Shown piece after piece: positions 44,131-53,136 of a DNA stretch of 62,933 bases. A model generated the notes under the pieces. It was not told the origin of the DNA. It did no database searches and saw only the letters and a program-made list of their open reading frames with translations. The stretch's first letter is position 1, and every line of letters starts with the position of its first letter. This DNA is from Barnesiella sp. (GTDB taxonomy: Bacteria > Bacteroidota > Bacteroidia > Bacteroidales > Muribaculaceae): contig JAAVFD010000033.1 in the NCBI GenBank assembly GCA_014800945.1, positions 1 to 62,933 of the forward strand. The letters are read 5' to 3'. A program made the translations under genes and the position numbers.

Positions 44131-44502
44131 TTATCTTATGATTGAGCGTCCCGCACATACCAGAAGGACACCCGAAATCACACTCGCAGCGAGATAGATA
44201 ATGAATGTTGACCAATCACCTTTATTGGACAGCATCCAAATATCGTTTGCGAAGGTTGAAAACGTTGTGAAACCACCACAGAAACCGGTAATAAGAAAAA
44301 TATTTTCACTCGATGTCAACACATGTGTCTTTTCAAGGAGACCGAAGAGCAGACCTACAATAAAGCAACCGATGATGTTGACCAGAAAGGTCCCAACCGG
44401 AAATGAACCTACGCACAACCCTGAGCTCCATTTACCTATCAAAAAACGTCCGCAAGTACCAATAAAACCACCGGCGCCGGCTATAAGCATCATTTTTATC
44501 AT
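44131..44502 (-). CDS. crcB: CrcB/Fluc fluoride ion channel
   Basis: A 123-residue dual-topology channel subunit that exports fluoride. Four hydrophobic segments are visible, with GAGGFIGTCGRFLIGKW, GTFLVNIIGCFIVGLLFG and the signature ITGFCGGFTTFSTFANDIW. The start is at the ATG at 44502 (an ATG at 44493 is close behind). The frame is open to 44604, but that extension runs through the fba terminator and lacks family similarity. I see no fluoride riboswitch core upstream. Confidence 0.92.
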   Translation of the reverse strand: MIKMMLIAGAGGFIGTCGRFLIGKWSSGLCVGSFPVGTFLVNIIGCFIVGLLFGLLEKTHVLTSSENIFLITGFCGGFTTFSTFANDIWMLSNKGDWSTFIIYLAASVISGVLLVCAGRSIIR

Positions 44503-44560
44503 AGTTATTAACCTATTGAGTGTCACAATACTTATTGATTTTTCATCATGCTTGATATAA

Positions 44561-44595
44561 AGCAAAAAAAACGCAGACGGCAGAAGCCGCCTGCG
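44561..44595 (-). terminator. Terminator of fba
   Basis: Minus-strand stem CGCAGGCGGC/GCCGTCTGCG with a TTCT loop, followed by eight T. Confidence 0.88.
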
Positions 44596-44619
44596 AATAT
44601 ACATTACAAGTTTGCTTAA

Positions 44620-45615
44620 TTAAGCTTTACCGTTGCTACCAAGAACGTTTACAATCTTATGCTTGTAAAGTTTTTCCATCTCATCGCGAGCCGGACCGAG
44701 ATATTTACGGGGGTCAAACTCACCGGGTTTTGTTGCAAACACTTCACGAACAGCTGCTGTCATAGCAAGACGGCTATCCGAGTCAATATTGATTTTGCAA
44801 ACAGCGCTCTTAGCAGCCTTGCGGAGTTCCTCTTCGGGAATACCGATTGCATCAGGAAGTTTACCACCGTATTTGTTGATAGTGTCAACATACTCCTGAG
44901 GAACTGAAGATGAACCGTGAAGAACGATAGGGAATCCGGGGAGTTTTTCCATAACCGCGTCAAGAACCTCAAATGCCAATGGCGGGGGAACGAGACGGCC
45001 TTCTGCATTACGGGTGCACTGCTCGGGAGTAAACTTATAAGCACCGTGTGATGTGCCGATTGAAATTGCAAGACTGTCGCAACCTGTGCGGGTAGCAAAG
45101 TCAATAACCTCTTCGGGGTCGGTATATGTGTGATGATCTGATGAAACCTCATCCTCAACACCTGCGAGAACACCGAGCTCACCTTCTACAGTTACATCAT
45201 ACTGATGAGCGTAGTCAACAACTTTCTTTGTAAGAGCTACATTCTCTTCATAGGGAAGGTGTGAACCATCAATCATTACAGATGAGAAACCGTTGTCAAT
45301 ACAGCTCTTGCAGAGTTCAAAGCTGTCACCATGGTCAAGATGGAGAACAATCTGAGGATTCTCCCAGCCAAGTTCCTTAGCATAAGCAACCGCACCCTGA
45401 GCCATATAGCGGAGAAGTGTTGCATTTGCATAGTTACGTGCGCCTTTAGACACCTGAAGGATAACAGGAGATTTCTCTTCAGCAGCTGCCTTGATAATAG
45501 CCTGAAGCTGCTCCATGTTATTGAAGTTGAAAGCAGGGATAGCATAACCACCCTTGATTGCCTTTGCAAACATCTCACGGGTGTTCACAAGACCAAGTTC
45601 TTTAAAGCTTACCAT
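44620..45615 (-). CDS. fba: Class II fructose-bisphosphate aldolase
   Basis: A zinc-dependent glycolytic aldolase of 331 residues. Motifs are IVLHLDHGDSFELCKSCIDNGFSSVMIDGSHLPYEENV, GELGVLAGVEDEVSSDHHTYTDPEE (zinc and loop residues) and FPIVLHGSSSVPQEYVDTINKYGG. The mid-length and wording fit the class IIB/TBP-like subgroup, but glycolytic use is the default reading. A -7-like box lies at 45666-45673, about 50 nt upstream. It appears monocistronic. Confidence 0.95.
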   Translation of the reverse strand: MVSFKELGLVNTREMFAKAIKGGYAIPAFNFNNMEQLQAIIKAAAEEKSPVILQVSKGARNYANATLLRYMAQGAVAYAKELGWENPQIVLHLDHGDSFELCKSCIDNGFSSVMIDGSHLPYEENVALTKKVVDYAHQYDVTVEGELGVLAGVEDEVSSDHHTYTDPEEVIDFATRTGCDSLAISIGTSHGAYKFTPEQCTRNAEGRLVPPPLAFEVLDAVMEKLPGFPIVLHGSSSVPQEYVDTINKYGGKLPDAIGIPEEELRKAAKSAVCKINIDSDSRLAMTAAVREVFATKPGEFDPRKYLGPARDEMEKLYKHKIVNVLGSNGKA

Positions 45616-45665
45616 TTTGGTTTTATTTATTTGGTGAAAAATTTATTTTGTTATGATATGTAGCG

Positions 45666-45673
45666 CAAAAATA
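45666..45673 (-). promoter_or_regulatory. -7 element of fba
   Basis: TATTTTTG on the minus strand, about 50 nt upstream of the fba start. The -33 box is not clear. Confidence 0.4.
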
Positions 45674-45739
45674 CAAAAAATTGGGATTAAAATAATATCA
45701 CAGATATTTAATTTCTCCTAAATCCAATTTTTATCACAA

Positions 45740-46531
45740 TTATTTTCCGCGTAAATGAAGCATCGCATGAACGCAGCCTACAAATATGGCACCGCCCGCA
45801 ATATTTCCCAAAGTTGCCGGAATAAGGTTGTCAAAAACAAACTGCCCTACACTCACCTGCGCTCCCTCAAGCATACCGAGTGGAATAAAAAACATATTGG
45901 CTATAGAGTGCTCATAACCAAGAGCTACAAACGCCATTACCGGCAGCCAGCATGCTGCCATCTTCTCTATCAGGGAATGTCCTGCCAATGCGAGCCACAC
46001 AGCCAAACATACACACCAGTTTGCCCCTATTCCCTTTATAAAGACCACAAGCCAAGACATTGCCACCTTCATCTCCGCAACCCTGATTATTGCGCTGTGC
46101 CACGGATCTGCACTTGTTAATCCAGCCAAGTACACCATAAGCCATGCAAAGCCGAAAGCTCCTATAAAGTTGCCGACATACACAAGCGACCAGTTTTTCA
46201 CTACAGCACCCAGTCCAAACTCACCTTTCATGAAACCTGGAACCAGCAACGCATTATTCCCAGTGAAAAGCTCAGCGCCTAAAACTACCACAAGAATGAG
46301 ACCGATTGGGAACATTGCTCCGCTTAGCAACCTCTGCAAGGCTGGATTTGCACCTGTGATTTCCGGAAAACCAAACCCTACAATCACGGATAAAATTCCG
46401 CCCAATGCAATATAGCACCCGGCAAGAATAGAAAGGATTATCAGTCTCCCTGTTTGGGCTGTCGTCACAACCTTATTTCGCCCGATGTTAACTGTAATAT
46501 CTGCGACCTCTGTCGGCGTTCTAACATCCAT
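45740..46531 (-). CDS. Formate/nitrite transporter family channel
   Basis: A pentameric FNT channel of 263 residues. It has six hydrophobic helices; FTGNNALLVPGFMKGEFGLGAVVKNWSLVYVGNFIGAF and KGIGANWCVCLAVWLALAGHSLIEK are the two half-helix signatures. It is similar to FocA/NirC and to Bacteroidetes FNT proteins. Formate export during fermentation is the likely role; nitrite or hydrosulfide is possible. It lies between fba and rpsU on the same strand with a hairpin upstream. Confidence 0.92.
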   Translation of the reverse strand: MDVRTPTEVADITVNIGRNKVVTTAQTGRLIILSILAGCYIALGGILSVIVGFGFPEITGANPALQRLLSGAMFPIGLILVVVLGAELFTGNNALLVPGFMKGEFGLGAVVKNWSLVYVGNFIGAFGFAWLMVYLAGLTSADPWHSAIIRVAEMKVAMSWLVVFIKGIGANWCVCLAVWLALAGHSLIEKMAACWLPVMAFVALGYEHSIANMFFIPLGMLEGAQVSVGQFVFDNLIPATLGNIAGGAIFVGCVHAMLHLRGK

Positions 46532-46584
46532 AAAAAAACGTCTTTATTATAACTGATTTGCAATTATCACGCAATTATTAAAGG

Positions 46585-46632
46585 CAGACGGTCTGCACCA
46601 AGATTTTTCTTGATGCAGACCGTCTGTTTCTT
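46585..46632. terminator. Long hairpin between FNT and rpsU genes
   Basis: The perfect 13-bp stem CAGACGGTCTGCA/TGCAGACCGTCTG has an inner AAG/CTT extension. The T-rich tail (TTTCTTTTT) is on the plus strand, although the flanking genes are leftward. On the minus strand the tail is only CCTTTAATAATT. It may still end rpsU, but the polarity is odd. Confidence 0.5.
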
Positions 46633-46666
46633 TTTATTGTCTGTCAATTAAAGGCAGGCAACCGGC

Positions 46667-46858
46667 TTACTCCTCTACTGAGCGGAGTTTCTGCACATAA
46701 ACCGCCTTCATCATCTTTTTGCGGTTGCTAACCGAAGGCTTTTCAAATGCCTGACGGCTACGGAGTTCTTTCACAATACCGGTTTTTTCAAATTTACGTT
46801 TGAATTTCTTCAACGCTCTCTCGATGTTCTCGCCTTCTTTAACTTGTACGATGATCAT
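46667..46858 (-). CDS. rpsU: 30S ribosomal protein S21
   Basis: A 63-residue basic small-subunit protein. MIIVQVKEGENIERALKKFKRKFEKTGIVKELRSRQAFEKPSVSNRKKMMKAVYVQK is a classic Bacteroidetes S21. S21 and the lack of Shine-Dalgarno use in this phylum are connected in the literature. It has its own good promoter and stands alone. Confidence 0.96.
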   Translation of the reverse strand: MIIVQVKEGENIERALKKFKRKFEKTGIVKELRSRQAFEKPSVSNRKKMMKAVYVQKLRSVEE

Positions 46859-46904
46859 TTCTCTTATTTAGTTATTAATTAATTGCTTTATATGTTTTGC
46901 GCGG

Positions 46905-46935
46905 CAAAATTAAGCACTTTTTTCTTTTCCACAAA
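46905..46935 (-). promoter_or_regulatory. Promoter of rpsU
   Basis: Minus-strand TTTG (46932-46935), 19 nt, TAATTTTG (46905-46912). This is a full match. It leaves a leader of about 40 nt. Confidence 0.75.
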
Positions 46936-47100
46936 ATAATCTCACGCAATTATATCCCATTTTTTCACTCTTTCCTCTACTTTTACCCGTAATTATTACC
47001 AATTATCATTTCATTTTGGTTGATTGGATTAATTTTCATAATTTCGGAGGCGTAATAACGGACTTTATTTCATTTACACCTTAAATATATATAATATATC

Positions 47101-49311
47101 GTGAAATTATTCCCATTTTTAGGCTTCGCGCTTCTTGTTACGACGGCTTGCACCGGCAGTCGTACTGACAGCAATGACTATACTCAATTTGTTGATCCAT
47201 TTATTGGAGCGGCTGACAACGGACATACTTTTCCGGGAGCTTGCCGCCCGTTCGGAATGATACAGACAAGCCCCGTCACAGGTGCTATTGGATGGAGATA
47301 TTGTTCCGAGTATGTTTATTCCGATTCAGTTATCTGGGGGTTCACGCAAACTCATCTTAACGGAACCGGATGCATGGATCTTGGAGATATACTCGTAATG
47401 CCTGTAACCGGCGAGCGCTACAGAGCATGGGATGCCTACCGCAGCACATTCAATAAATCCTCAGAGGTGGCATCTCCAGGCTATTATGCCGTTACTTTGG
47501 ACAAACCCAATGTAAGGGCTGAACTAACCGCATCTACAAGAGCTGCAATTCATCGCTACACATTCAATTCGGTTGATTCAGCTTCATTACTCATTGACCT
47601 TCAGCACGGCCCGGCATGGAGTGAAGGACAATATCACGGACAAGTCAGAGAATGTCTAACTCAGTGGGAAGATGAGTACACACTCTCCGGAATGGTGAGA
47701 AACGCAGTATGGGTTAACCAACGCTACTTCTTTGTCATGAAATTCAATCATGCGGTAGCCGACACCCTCTCTCTTAAAATGTCACCGGGAGAGAGAGGAC
47801 AAAGAATAATTGCATCATTTGACCTCAATCCGGGAGACACACTGATGATGAAGGTTGCCATGAGCACCACCGGCATACCCGGAGCTAAAGCCAATCTTGA
47901 AGCGGAAATAAATCATTGGAACTTTAACAATATCCGTGAAGAGGCACGTGCCGAATGGAATTCATACTTGGGCAGAATTGAAGTGGATGGTACAAAAGAA
48001 CAAAAAAACAATTTCTATACAGCCTTCTATCACACTATCATCCAGCCTAATATTATCTCTGACACAGACGGTATGGTGCGCACCGCGGCAGACTCTGTTG
48101 TTGCAACTCCCGGAGGTGAATTTTACTCAACATTCTCTCTTTGGGATACTTACCGTGCCGCCCACCCTCTTTACACTATTATTACTCCGGAAAAAGTTGA
48201 CCCGTTTGTCAATTCTCTCGTTGCACAGAGTGAAGTGCAAGGATTCCTTCCCATCTGGGCTCTCTGGGGTGGAGAAACATTTACTATGATTGGCAACCAT
48301 GCCGTTTCAGTAATTGCCGAAGCATATCAAAAGGGGTTCAGAGGATTCGATGCGCACAAAGCGTATGAAGCAATAAAACGCACGCAAACAGTTAGTCATC
48401 CACAAAAGAGCGATTGGGATATTTACACCAAGCATGGCTACTTTCCCACTGATCTCACTGCCGCTGAATCAGTTTCTTCCACACTTGAAAGCTGTTACGA
48501 TGATTATGCAGCGGCTAATATGGCATCACTTCTCGGCAACAAGGCTGATGAAAAGATTTTCCGGGAAAGAGCTGATTTCTATAAGAACCTTTTTGATGCC
48601 GAAACCGGATTTATGCGACCCAAACTTGCTGATGGTTCGTGGAAAACACCTTTTGATCCATCGGGAGTGAGTCATGCAGAAAGCACCGGCGGAGACTACA
48701 CCGAAGGAAATGCCTGGCAATACACCTGGCACGTTCAGCACGATGTTAACGGTCTCATAAATCTTTTTGGCGGAGAGGACAAATTCCTCACCAAACTCGA
48801 CTCTGTTTTCACCACAACACTTGTCACCAGCCAGAGTGATGTCACCGGACTTATCGGACAGTACGCTCATGGTAACGAACCAAGTCACCACATTATCTAC
48901 CTTTACACTCTTGCAGGAAATCCCGCAAGAACGCATGAACTTGTTAGAGAAGTATTTGACAGATTCTATCGCCCGGAGCCAGACGGTCTCAGCGGTAACG
49001 ATGATTGTGGTCAGATGTCCGCATGGTATATGTTCTCGGCTATGGGATTCTATCCGGTTGACCCCGTGAGTGCAAGATATGTATTAGGAGCGCCACAAAT
49101 GCCTGGATTCAAGTTACATCTACCTGACAACAAAACTTTTGAGATAAAAGCAGAGGGGATTTCGAATCAGGCAAAATATGTTGAGAGCATTTCATTAAAC
49201 GGCAAGAAACATCTGTCACCATATATAAGCCATTCTGATATAACATCCGGCGGTACTCTCGTTTTCAAAATGACCGACAACAAATCTAAAACCATCAAAT
49301 TCTACGATTAG
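47101..49311 (+). CDS. GH92 exo-alpha-mannosidase lipoprotein
   Basis: A calcium-dependent exo-alpha-mannosidase of 736 residues acting on N-glycan or related mannosides. The signal ends LLVTTAC (Cys17). FVDPFIGAADNGHTFPGACRPFGMIQTSP is the GH92 N-terminal signature. DYTEGNAWQYTWHVQHDVNGL carries the predicted general acid Glu535; GNEPSHHIIYLY and GNDDCGQMSAWYMFSAMGFYP carry the predicted base pair Asp634/Asp635. The start is GTG. The fucose operon begins 23 nt downstream, so coregulation is likely and the pair fits host glycan use. Linkage preference cannot be read. Confidence 0.93.
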   Translation: MKLFPFLGFALLVTTACTGSRTDSNDYTQFVDPFIGAADNGHTFPGACRPFGMIQTSPVTGAIGWRYCSEYVYSDSVIWGFTQTHLNGTGCMDLGDILVMPVTGERYRAWDAYRSTFNKSSEVASPGYYAVTLDKPNVRAELTASTRAAIHRYTFNSVDSASLLIDLQHGPAWSEGQYHGQVRECLTQWEDEYTLSGMVRNAVWVNQRYFFVMKFNHAVADTLSLKMSPGERGQRIIASFDLNPGDTLMMKVAMSTTGIPGAKANLEAEINHWNFNNIREEARAEWNSYLGRIEVDGTKEQKNNFYTAFYHTIIQPNIISDTDGMVRTAADSVVATPGGEFYSTFSLWDTYRAAHPLYTIITPEKVDPFVNSLVAQSEVQGFLPIWALWGGETFTMIGNHAVSVIAEAYQKGFRGFDAHKAYEAIKRTQTVSHPQKSDWDIYTKHGYFPTDLTAAESVSSTLESCYDDYAAANMASLLGNKADEKIFRERADFYKNLFDAETGFMRPKLADGSWKTPFDPSGVSHAESTGGDYTEGNAWQYTWHVQHDVNGLINLFGGEDKFLTKLDSVFTTTLVTSQSDVTGLIGQYAHGNEPSHHIIYLYTLAGNPARTHELVREVFDRFYRPEPDGLSGNDDCGQMSAWYMFSAMGFYPVDPVSARYVLGAPQMPGFKLHLPDNKTFEIKAEGISNQAKYVESISLNGKKHLSPYISHSDITSGGTLVFKMTDNKSKTIKFYD

Positions 49312-49334
49312 TATAAACTAATAAACTTACAATA

Positions 49335-51110
49335 ATGGGAAAATATCCTAAAATCGGAATACGCCCCACCATTGACGGTCGTCAAGGGGGTGTTCGTGAA
49401 AGCCTTGAAGAAAAAACCATGGCTCTTGCTAATGCTGTTGCAGAGCTTATTTCCAACAACCTGCGCAATGGCGATGGTTCACCCGTTGAATGCGTTATAG
49501 CTGATTCTACTATCGGACGAGTTGCAGAGACCGCCGCTTGTGCTGAAAAGTTTGAGCGCGAGGGTGTTGGGGCTACAATAACCGTTACATCATGCTGGTG
49601 CTACGGTGCTGAAACAATGGATATGAATCCGTACTGGCCTAAAGCAGTGTGGGGATTCAATGGCACTGAAAGACCAGGCGCAGTATATCTCGCAGCCGTT
49701 CTTGCTGCCCATGCTCAGAAAGGGCTCCCCGCCTTTGGAATATATGGCCACGACGTTCAGGACCTCGATGACAATACTATACCTGCTGATGTAGCAGAAA
49801 AAATTCTTCGTTTTGCAAAAGCGGCTATGGCTGTCGCAACAATGAGAGGTAAATCCTACCTTTCTATGGGTAGTGTTTCAATGGGCATTGCCGGTTCTAT
49901 CGTAAACCCTGATTTCTTCCAGGAGTACCTCGGTATGAGAAATGAATCTGTCGATTTAACCGAGATTATCCGTAGAATGACAGAAGGCATCTATGACAAA
50001 GAAGAATACACCAAAGCACTTGCTTGGACTGAAAAATACTGCAAAGTCAACGAGGGTAATGATATTGCTAATCATCATGACAAAATGAAAAACCGCGATC
50101 AGAAAGATTCCGACTGGGATTTCATTGTTAAGATGACTATCATTATGAGAGACCTCATGATAGGCAATCCCAAACTCCTTGCCCTCGGATTCAAGGAGGA
50201 AGCCATGGGGCACAACGCAATTGCTGCCGGTTTCCAGGGACAGCGACAGTGGACCGATTTCTACCCCAACGGCGACTTCAGTGAAGCTCTTTTGAACACT
50301 TCATTTGACTGGAACGGCATCAGAGAAGCTTTTGTGCTCGCAACCGAAAATGATGCTTGCAACGGGGTTGCCATGCTTTTCGGACACCTGCTCACAAATC
50401 GTGCGCAGATCTTCTCAGACGTGCGCACGTATTGGAGTCCGGAAGCAGTAAAAAGAGTTACCGGCAAAGAACTCACCGGCAGAGCGCAGAATGGCATCAT
50501 TCACCTCATCAACTCCGGTGCTACTACTCTTGACGGTTCCGGGCAAGTGCTGGAAAACGGAGAGCCTGTTATGAAGGAACACTGGAATCTCACTCAAAAA
50601 GATGTGGAAGCTTGTCTTGAAGCAACTACATGGTATCCGGCAAACAGAGACTATTTCCGCGGTGGTGGATTTTCAAGCAACTTCCTGTCAAAAGGAGGTA
50701 TGCCGGTTACTATGAGCCGACTCAACCTTGTAAAAGGGCTTGGACCGGTTCTACAGATTGCTGAGGGCTGGACTGTTGAAATTGATCCTGAAATAAACCA
50801 CTTGCTTGACAAGCGCACAGATCCCACATGGCCTACCACTTGGTTTGTACCCCGATTGATGCCTGAACGTGACCCGTTCAAGGATGTTTACTCGGTTATG
50901 AACAACTGGGGAGCCAATCACGGAGCTATTTCTTATGGTCACATCGGCGCCGACCTCATCACACTCGCATCAATTCTCAGAATTCCTGTGTGCATGCACA
51001 ATGTAGAGGACGAAAAAATCTTCCGTCCGGCAGCTTGGAACTCCTTCGGAATGGATAAAGAAGGTGCTGATTACAGAGCTTGCCAAAACTATGGTCCTAT
51101 ATATAAATAA
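49335..51110 (+). CDS. fucI: L-fucose isomerase
   Basis: The enzyme converts L-fucose to L-fuculose; it is Mn-dependent and 591 residues long, the typical size. It begins [55 protein letters not shown] and [17 protein letters not shown] follow, with [24 protein letters not shown] carrying metal-region residues. It opens the fuc genes; the aldolase start overlaps its stop (TAATG). Confidence 0.96.
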   Translation: MGKYPKIGIRPTIDGRQGGVRESLEEKTMALANAVAELISNNLRNGDGSPVECVIADSTIGRVAETAACAEKFEREGVGATITVTSCWCYGAETMDMNPYWPKAVWGFNGTERPGAVYLAAVLAAHAQKGLPAFGIYGHDVQDLDDNTIPADVAEKILRFAKAAMAVATMRGKSYLSMGSVSMGIAGSIVNPDFFQEYLGMRNESVDLTEIIRRMTEGIYDKEEYTKALAWTEKYCKVNEGNDIANHHDKMKNRDQKDSDWDFIVKMTIIMRDLMIGNPKLLALGFKEEAMGHNAIAAGFQGQRQWTDFYPNGDFSEALLNTSFDWNGIREAFVLATENDACNGVAMLFGHLLTNRAQIFSDVRTYWSPEAVKRVTGKELTGRAQNGIIHLINSGATTLDGSGQVLENGEPVMKEHWNLTQKDVEACLEATTWYPANRDYFRGGGFSSNFLSKGGMPVTMSRLNLVKGLGPVLQIAEGWTVEIDPEINHLLDKRTDPTWPTTWFVPRLMPERDPFKDVYSVMNNWGANHGAISYGHIGADLITLASILRIPVCMHNVEDEKIFRPAAWNSFGMDKEGADYRACQNYGPIYK

Positions 51111-51748
51111 TGTGTATGGCTACAATCGAACAGATAGAGACATTTGTAGGCTATGCCCGTAAAGTAGGACAAGCCGAGCTAACCATTTGCAGCAGTGGCA
51201 ATTTGTCTTGGAGAATTGGAGATGAGGTTCTTATCTCAGGCACAGGCTCTTGGGTTCCGGAGCTCACTCCTGACAAAGTTGCTGTTTGCAGACTCAGCGA
51301 TGGAGAGGTTCTCAACGGTGTCAAACCATCTATGGAAAGTGTTTTCCACATGGGAGTAATGCGCAAGCGCCCGGAAGTCAACGTTGTTCTACATTTCCAA
51401 TCACCTTATGCCACTGCAGTCGCATGCATGGACAATCCTCCTGCAAACCTCAATTTCACTGCAGAAGTACCCATCCATGTCGGTAATCCGATTCCTATGA
51501 TTCCATATTTCCGCCCGGGTTCACCGGAACTTGCAGAACAGGTTGTCAAAGAGATGACTCATTGCAATTCCGTAATACTGCGCAAGCACGGGCAGGTTGT
51601 GTGCGGTTCGGATTTCAATCAGGCGTTTGAAAGAGCGATGTTTTTCGAAATGGCTTGCCGCATTGCCGTGCTTAACGGAAACAACATCAATCCACTCACC
51701 CCGGCAGAGATTTCTGATCTGGACGTTTATATCAACGGTAAAAAATGA
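51110..51748 (+). CDS. fucA: L-fuculose-phosphate aldolase (class II aldolase/adducin)
   Basis: A class II aldolase of 212 residues that splits L-fuculose 1-phosphate into DHAP and L-lactaldehyde. Features include SSGNLSWRIGDEVLISGTGS, the zinc-region HFQSPYATAVA and VILRKHGQVVCGSDFNQAFERAMFFEMACRIAV. The start overlaps the fucI stop; a second ATG is two codons on. The stop overlaps the kinase start. Specificity is taken from the operon. Confidence 0.9.
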   Translation: MCMATIEQIETFVGYARKVGQAELTICSSGNLSWRIGDEVLISGTGSWVPELTPDKVAVCRLSDGEVLNGVKPSMESVFHMGVMRKRPEVNVVLHFQSPYATAVACMDNPPANLNFTAEVPIHVGNPIPMIPYFRPGSPELAEQVVKEMTHCNSVILRKHGQVVCGSDFNQAFERAMFFEMACRIAVLNGNNINPLTPAEISDLDVYINGKK

Positions 51749-53118
51749 AAGATGCCTTCATAGCAGCTGATTTCGGTGGAAGCAGCGGCAGAGTTATTGC
51801 CGGCTGCTTTACCGGCAATCAGTTGGAGCTTAATGAAATTCATCGATTCAAGAATGGGCCGGTGAGTATGGGCGGTTCTGTTTTCTGGGATTTCCCCTAC
51901 TTGTTCTCTGAATTAAAGACCGGTCTGCACAAGGCTATCCTGCAAGGCTACAATATTTTAAGCATCGGCATTGATACATGGGGAGTGGATTTCGGACTGA
52001 TTGACAAAAACGGACAACTAATATCTAATCCCTATTGCTACCGAGACCCTGCCACCCTCCACTATCCGGACAGATTCTTTGAATCCGTCAATAAAAATGA
52101 GCATTATTCGATAAACGGCACGCAGGTTTTGCCTATCAACACACTATTCAGGCTAATGGCTATACGCGACAATTCACCCTGGATGCTGGATGCGGCAGAA
52201 CACCTGCTATTTACACCGGACCTATTAGCTTTTTTTCTTACAGGAGTTCCTGTCAACGAGTACTGCATTGCCTCAACATCAGAATTACTGAATGCAACAT
52301 CAAGAACTTGGGATACACAGCTTATTGAAGCTTGTGGTTTCCCACGCAAAATTTTCGGTAAAATTATTCAGCCGGGAACAATCACCGGATACCTCACACC
52401 TGATATTCTTGATGAAATAGGTACTCAAAGAAAAATCCCCGTCATTGCTGTCGCCTCCCACGACACGGCAAGTGCCGTATTCGCTGTTAACCGTGGTGAC
52501 TCCTCAGAAGCGTTTCTCAGCTCCGGCACATGGTCGCTTCTCGGAGCACTAATTGACTGCCCTGTTTTATCAGAAGAAGCTATGGCAGCAGGTTTCACTA
52601 ATGAAGGTGCTGCTGACTATAAAATAAAATTCCTCCAGAACATCACCGGATTATGGATTCTCCAGCGTCTGATTAATCTATGGGAGAAAGAGGGCACTTT
52701 CTCCGGTTATGACGAGCTGATTGCCGATGCTGCCAAAAGCACTTGCAAAGCCATAATTGATGTTGATTCACCTGAATTTTCAAACCCTTCAAATATGCAG
52801 GCTGCTATAGTTTCACACTGTAGAAACAATGGGTCTGATGTACCTCACACACCTGCGGATTTCGTAATGACTGTATGCCGTTCACTCGCAAACAGATATA
52901 AATTAGGAATTGATGCACTTAATTCACTCCTGCCCTCCCCGATAAAAAAACTTGTTATCATGGGAGGCGGTTCAAAGAACTCTCTCCTAACCGATCTCAC
53001 AGCACAAGCTACAGGACTCGAAGTCGTTACCGGACCCGTTGAGGCAACTGCAATTGGAAACATCCTGATGCAGGCTAAAGTCCATGGCATTGACATTAAA
53101 CAAATATCCACCAACTAA
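51745..53118 (+). CDS. fucK: FGGY-family kinase, L-fuculokinase (rhamnulokinase-like)
   Basis: A 457-residue carbohydrate kinase. ADFGGSSGRVIAG is the N-terminal phosphate loop, SIGIDTWGVDFGLID and ASHDTASAVFAV are sugar and ATP motifs, and LVIMGGGSKNSLLTDLTAQATGLEVVTGPVEATAIGN is the C-terminal FGGY signature. The sequence style is RhaB-like, but the operon points to L-fuculose. ATGA overlap with fucA at 51745. Confidence 0.9.
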   Translation: MKDAFIAADFGGSSGRVIAGCFTGNQLELNEIHRFKNGPVSMGGSVFWDFPYLFSELKTGLHKAILQGYNILSIGIDTWGVDFGLIDKNGQLISNPYCYRDPATLHYPDRFFESVNKNEHYSINGTQVLPINTLFRLMAIRDNSPWMLDAAEHLLFTPDLLAFFLTGVPVNEYCIASTSELLNATSRTWDTQLIEACGFPRKIFGKIIQPGTITGYLTPDILDEIGTQRKIPVIAVASHDTASAVFAVNRGDSSEAFLSSGTWSLLGALIDCPVLSEEAMAAGFTNEGAADYKIKFLQNITGLWILQRLINLWEKEGTFSGYDELIADAAKSTCKAIIDVDSPEFSNPSNMQAAIVSHCRNNGSDVPHTPADFVMTVCRSLANRYKLGIDALNSLLPSPIKKLVIMGGGSKNSLLTDLTAQATGLEVVTGPVEATAIGNILMQAKVHGIDIKQISTN

Positions 53119-53136
53119 TCACAACCGCACCTAAAT

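Noticed and set aside
44503-44620. Fluoride riboswitch upstream of crcB
   Set aside because: No riboswitch core is visible; the region is the fba terminator and AT-rich spacer.
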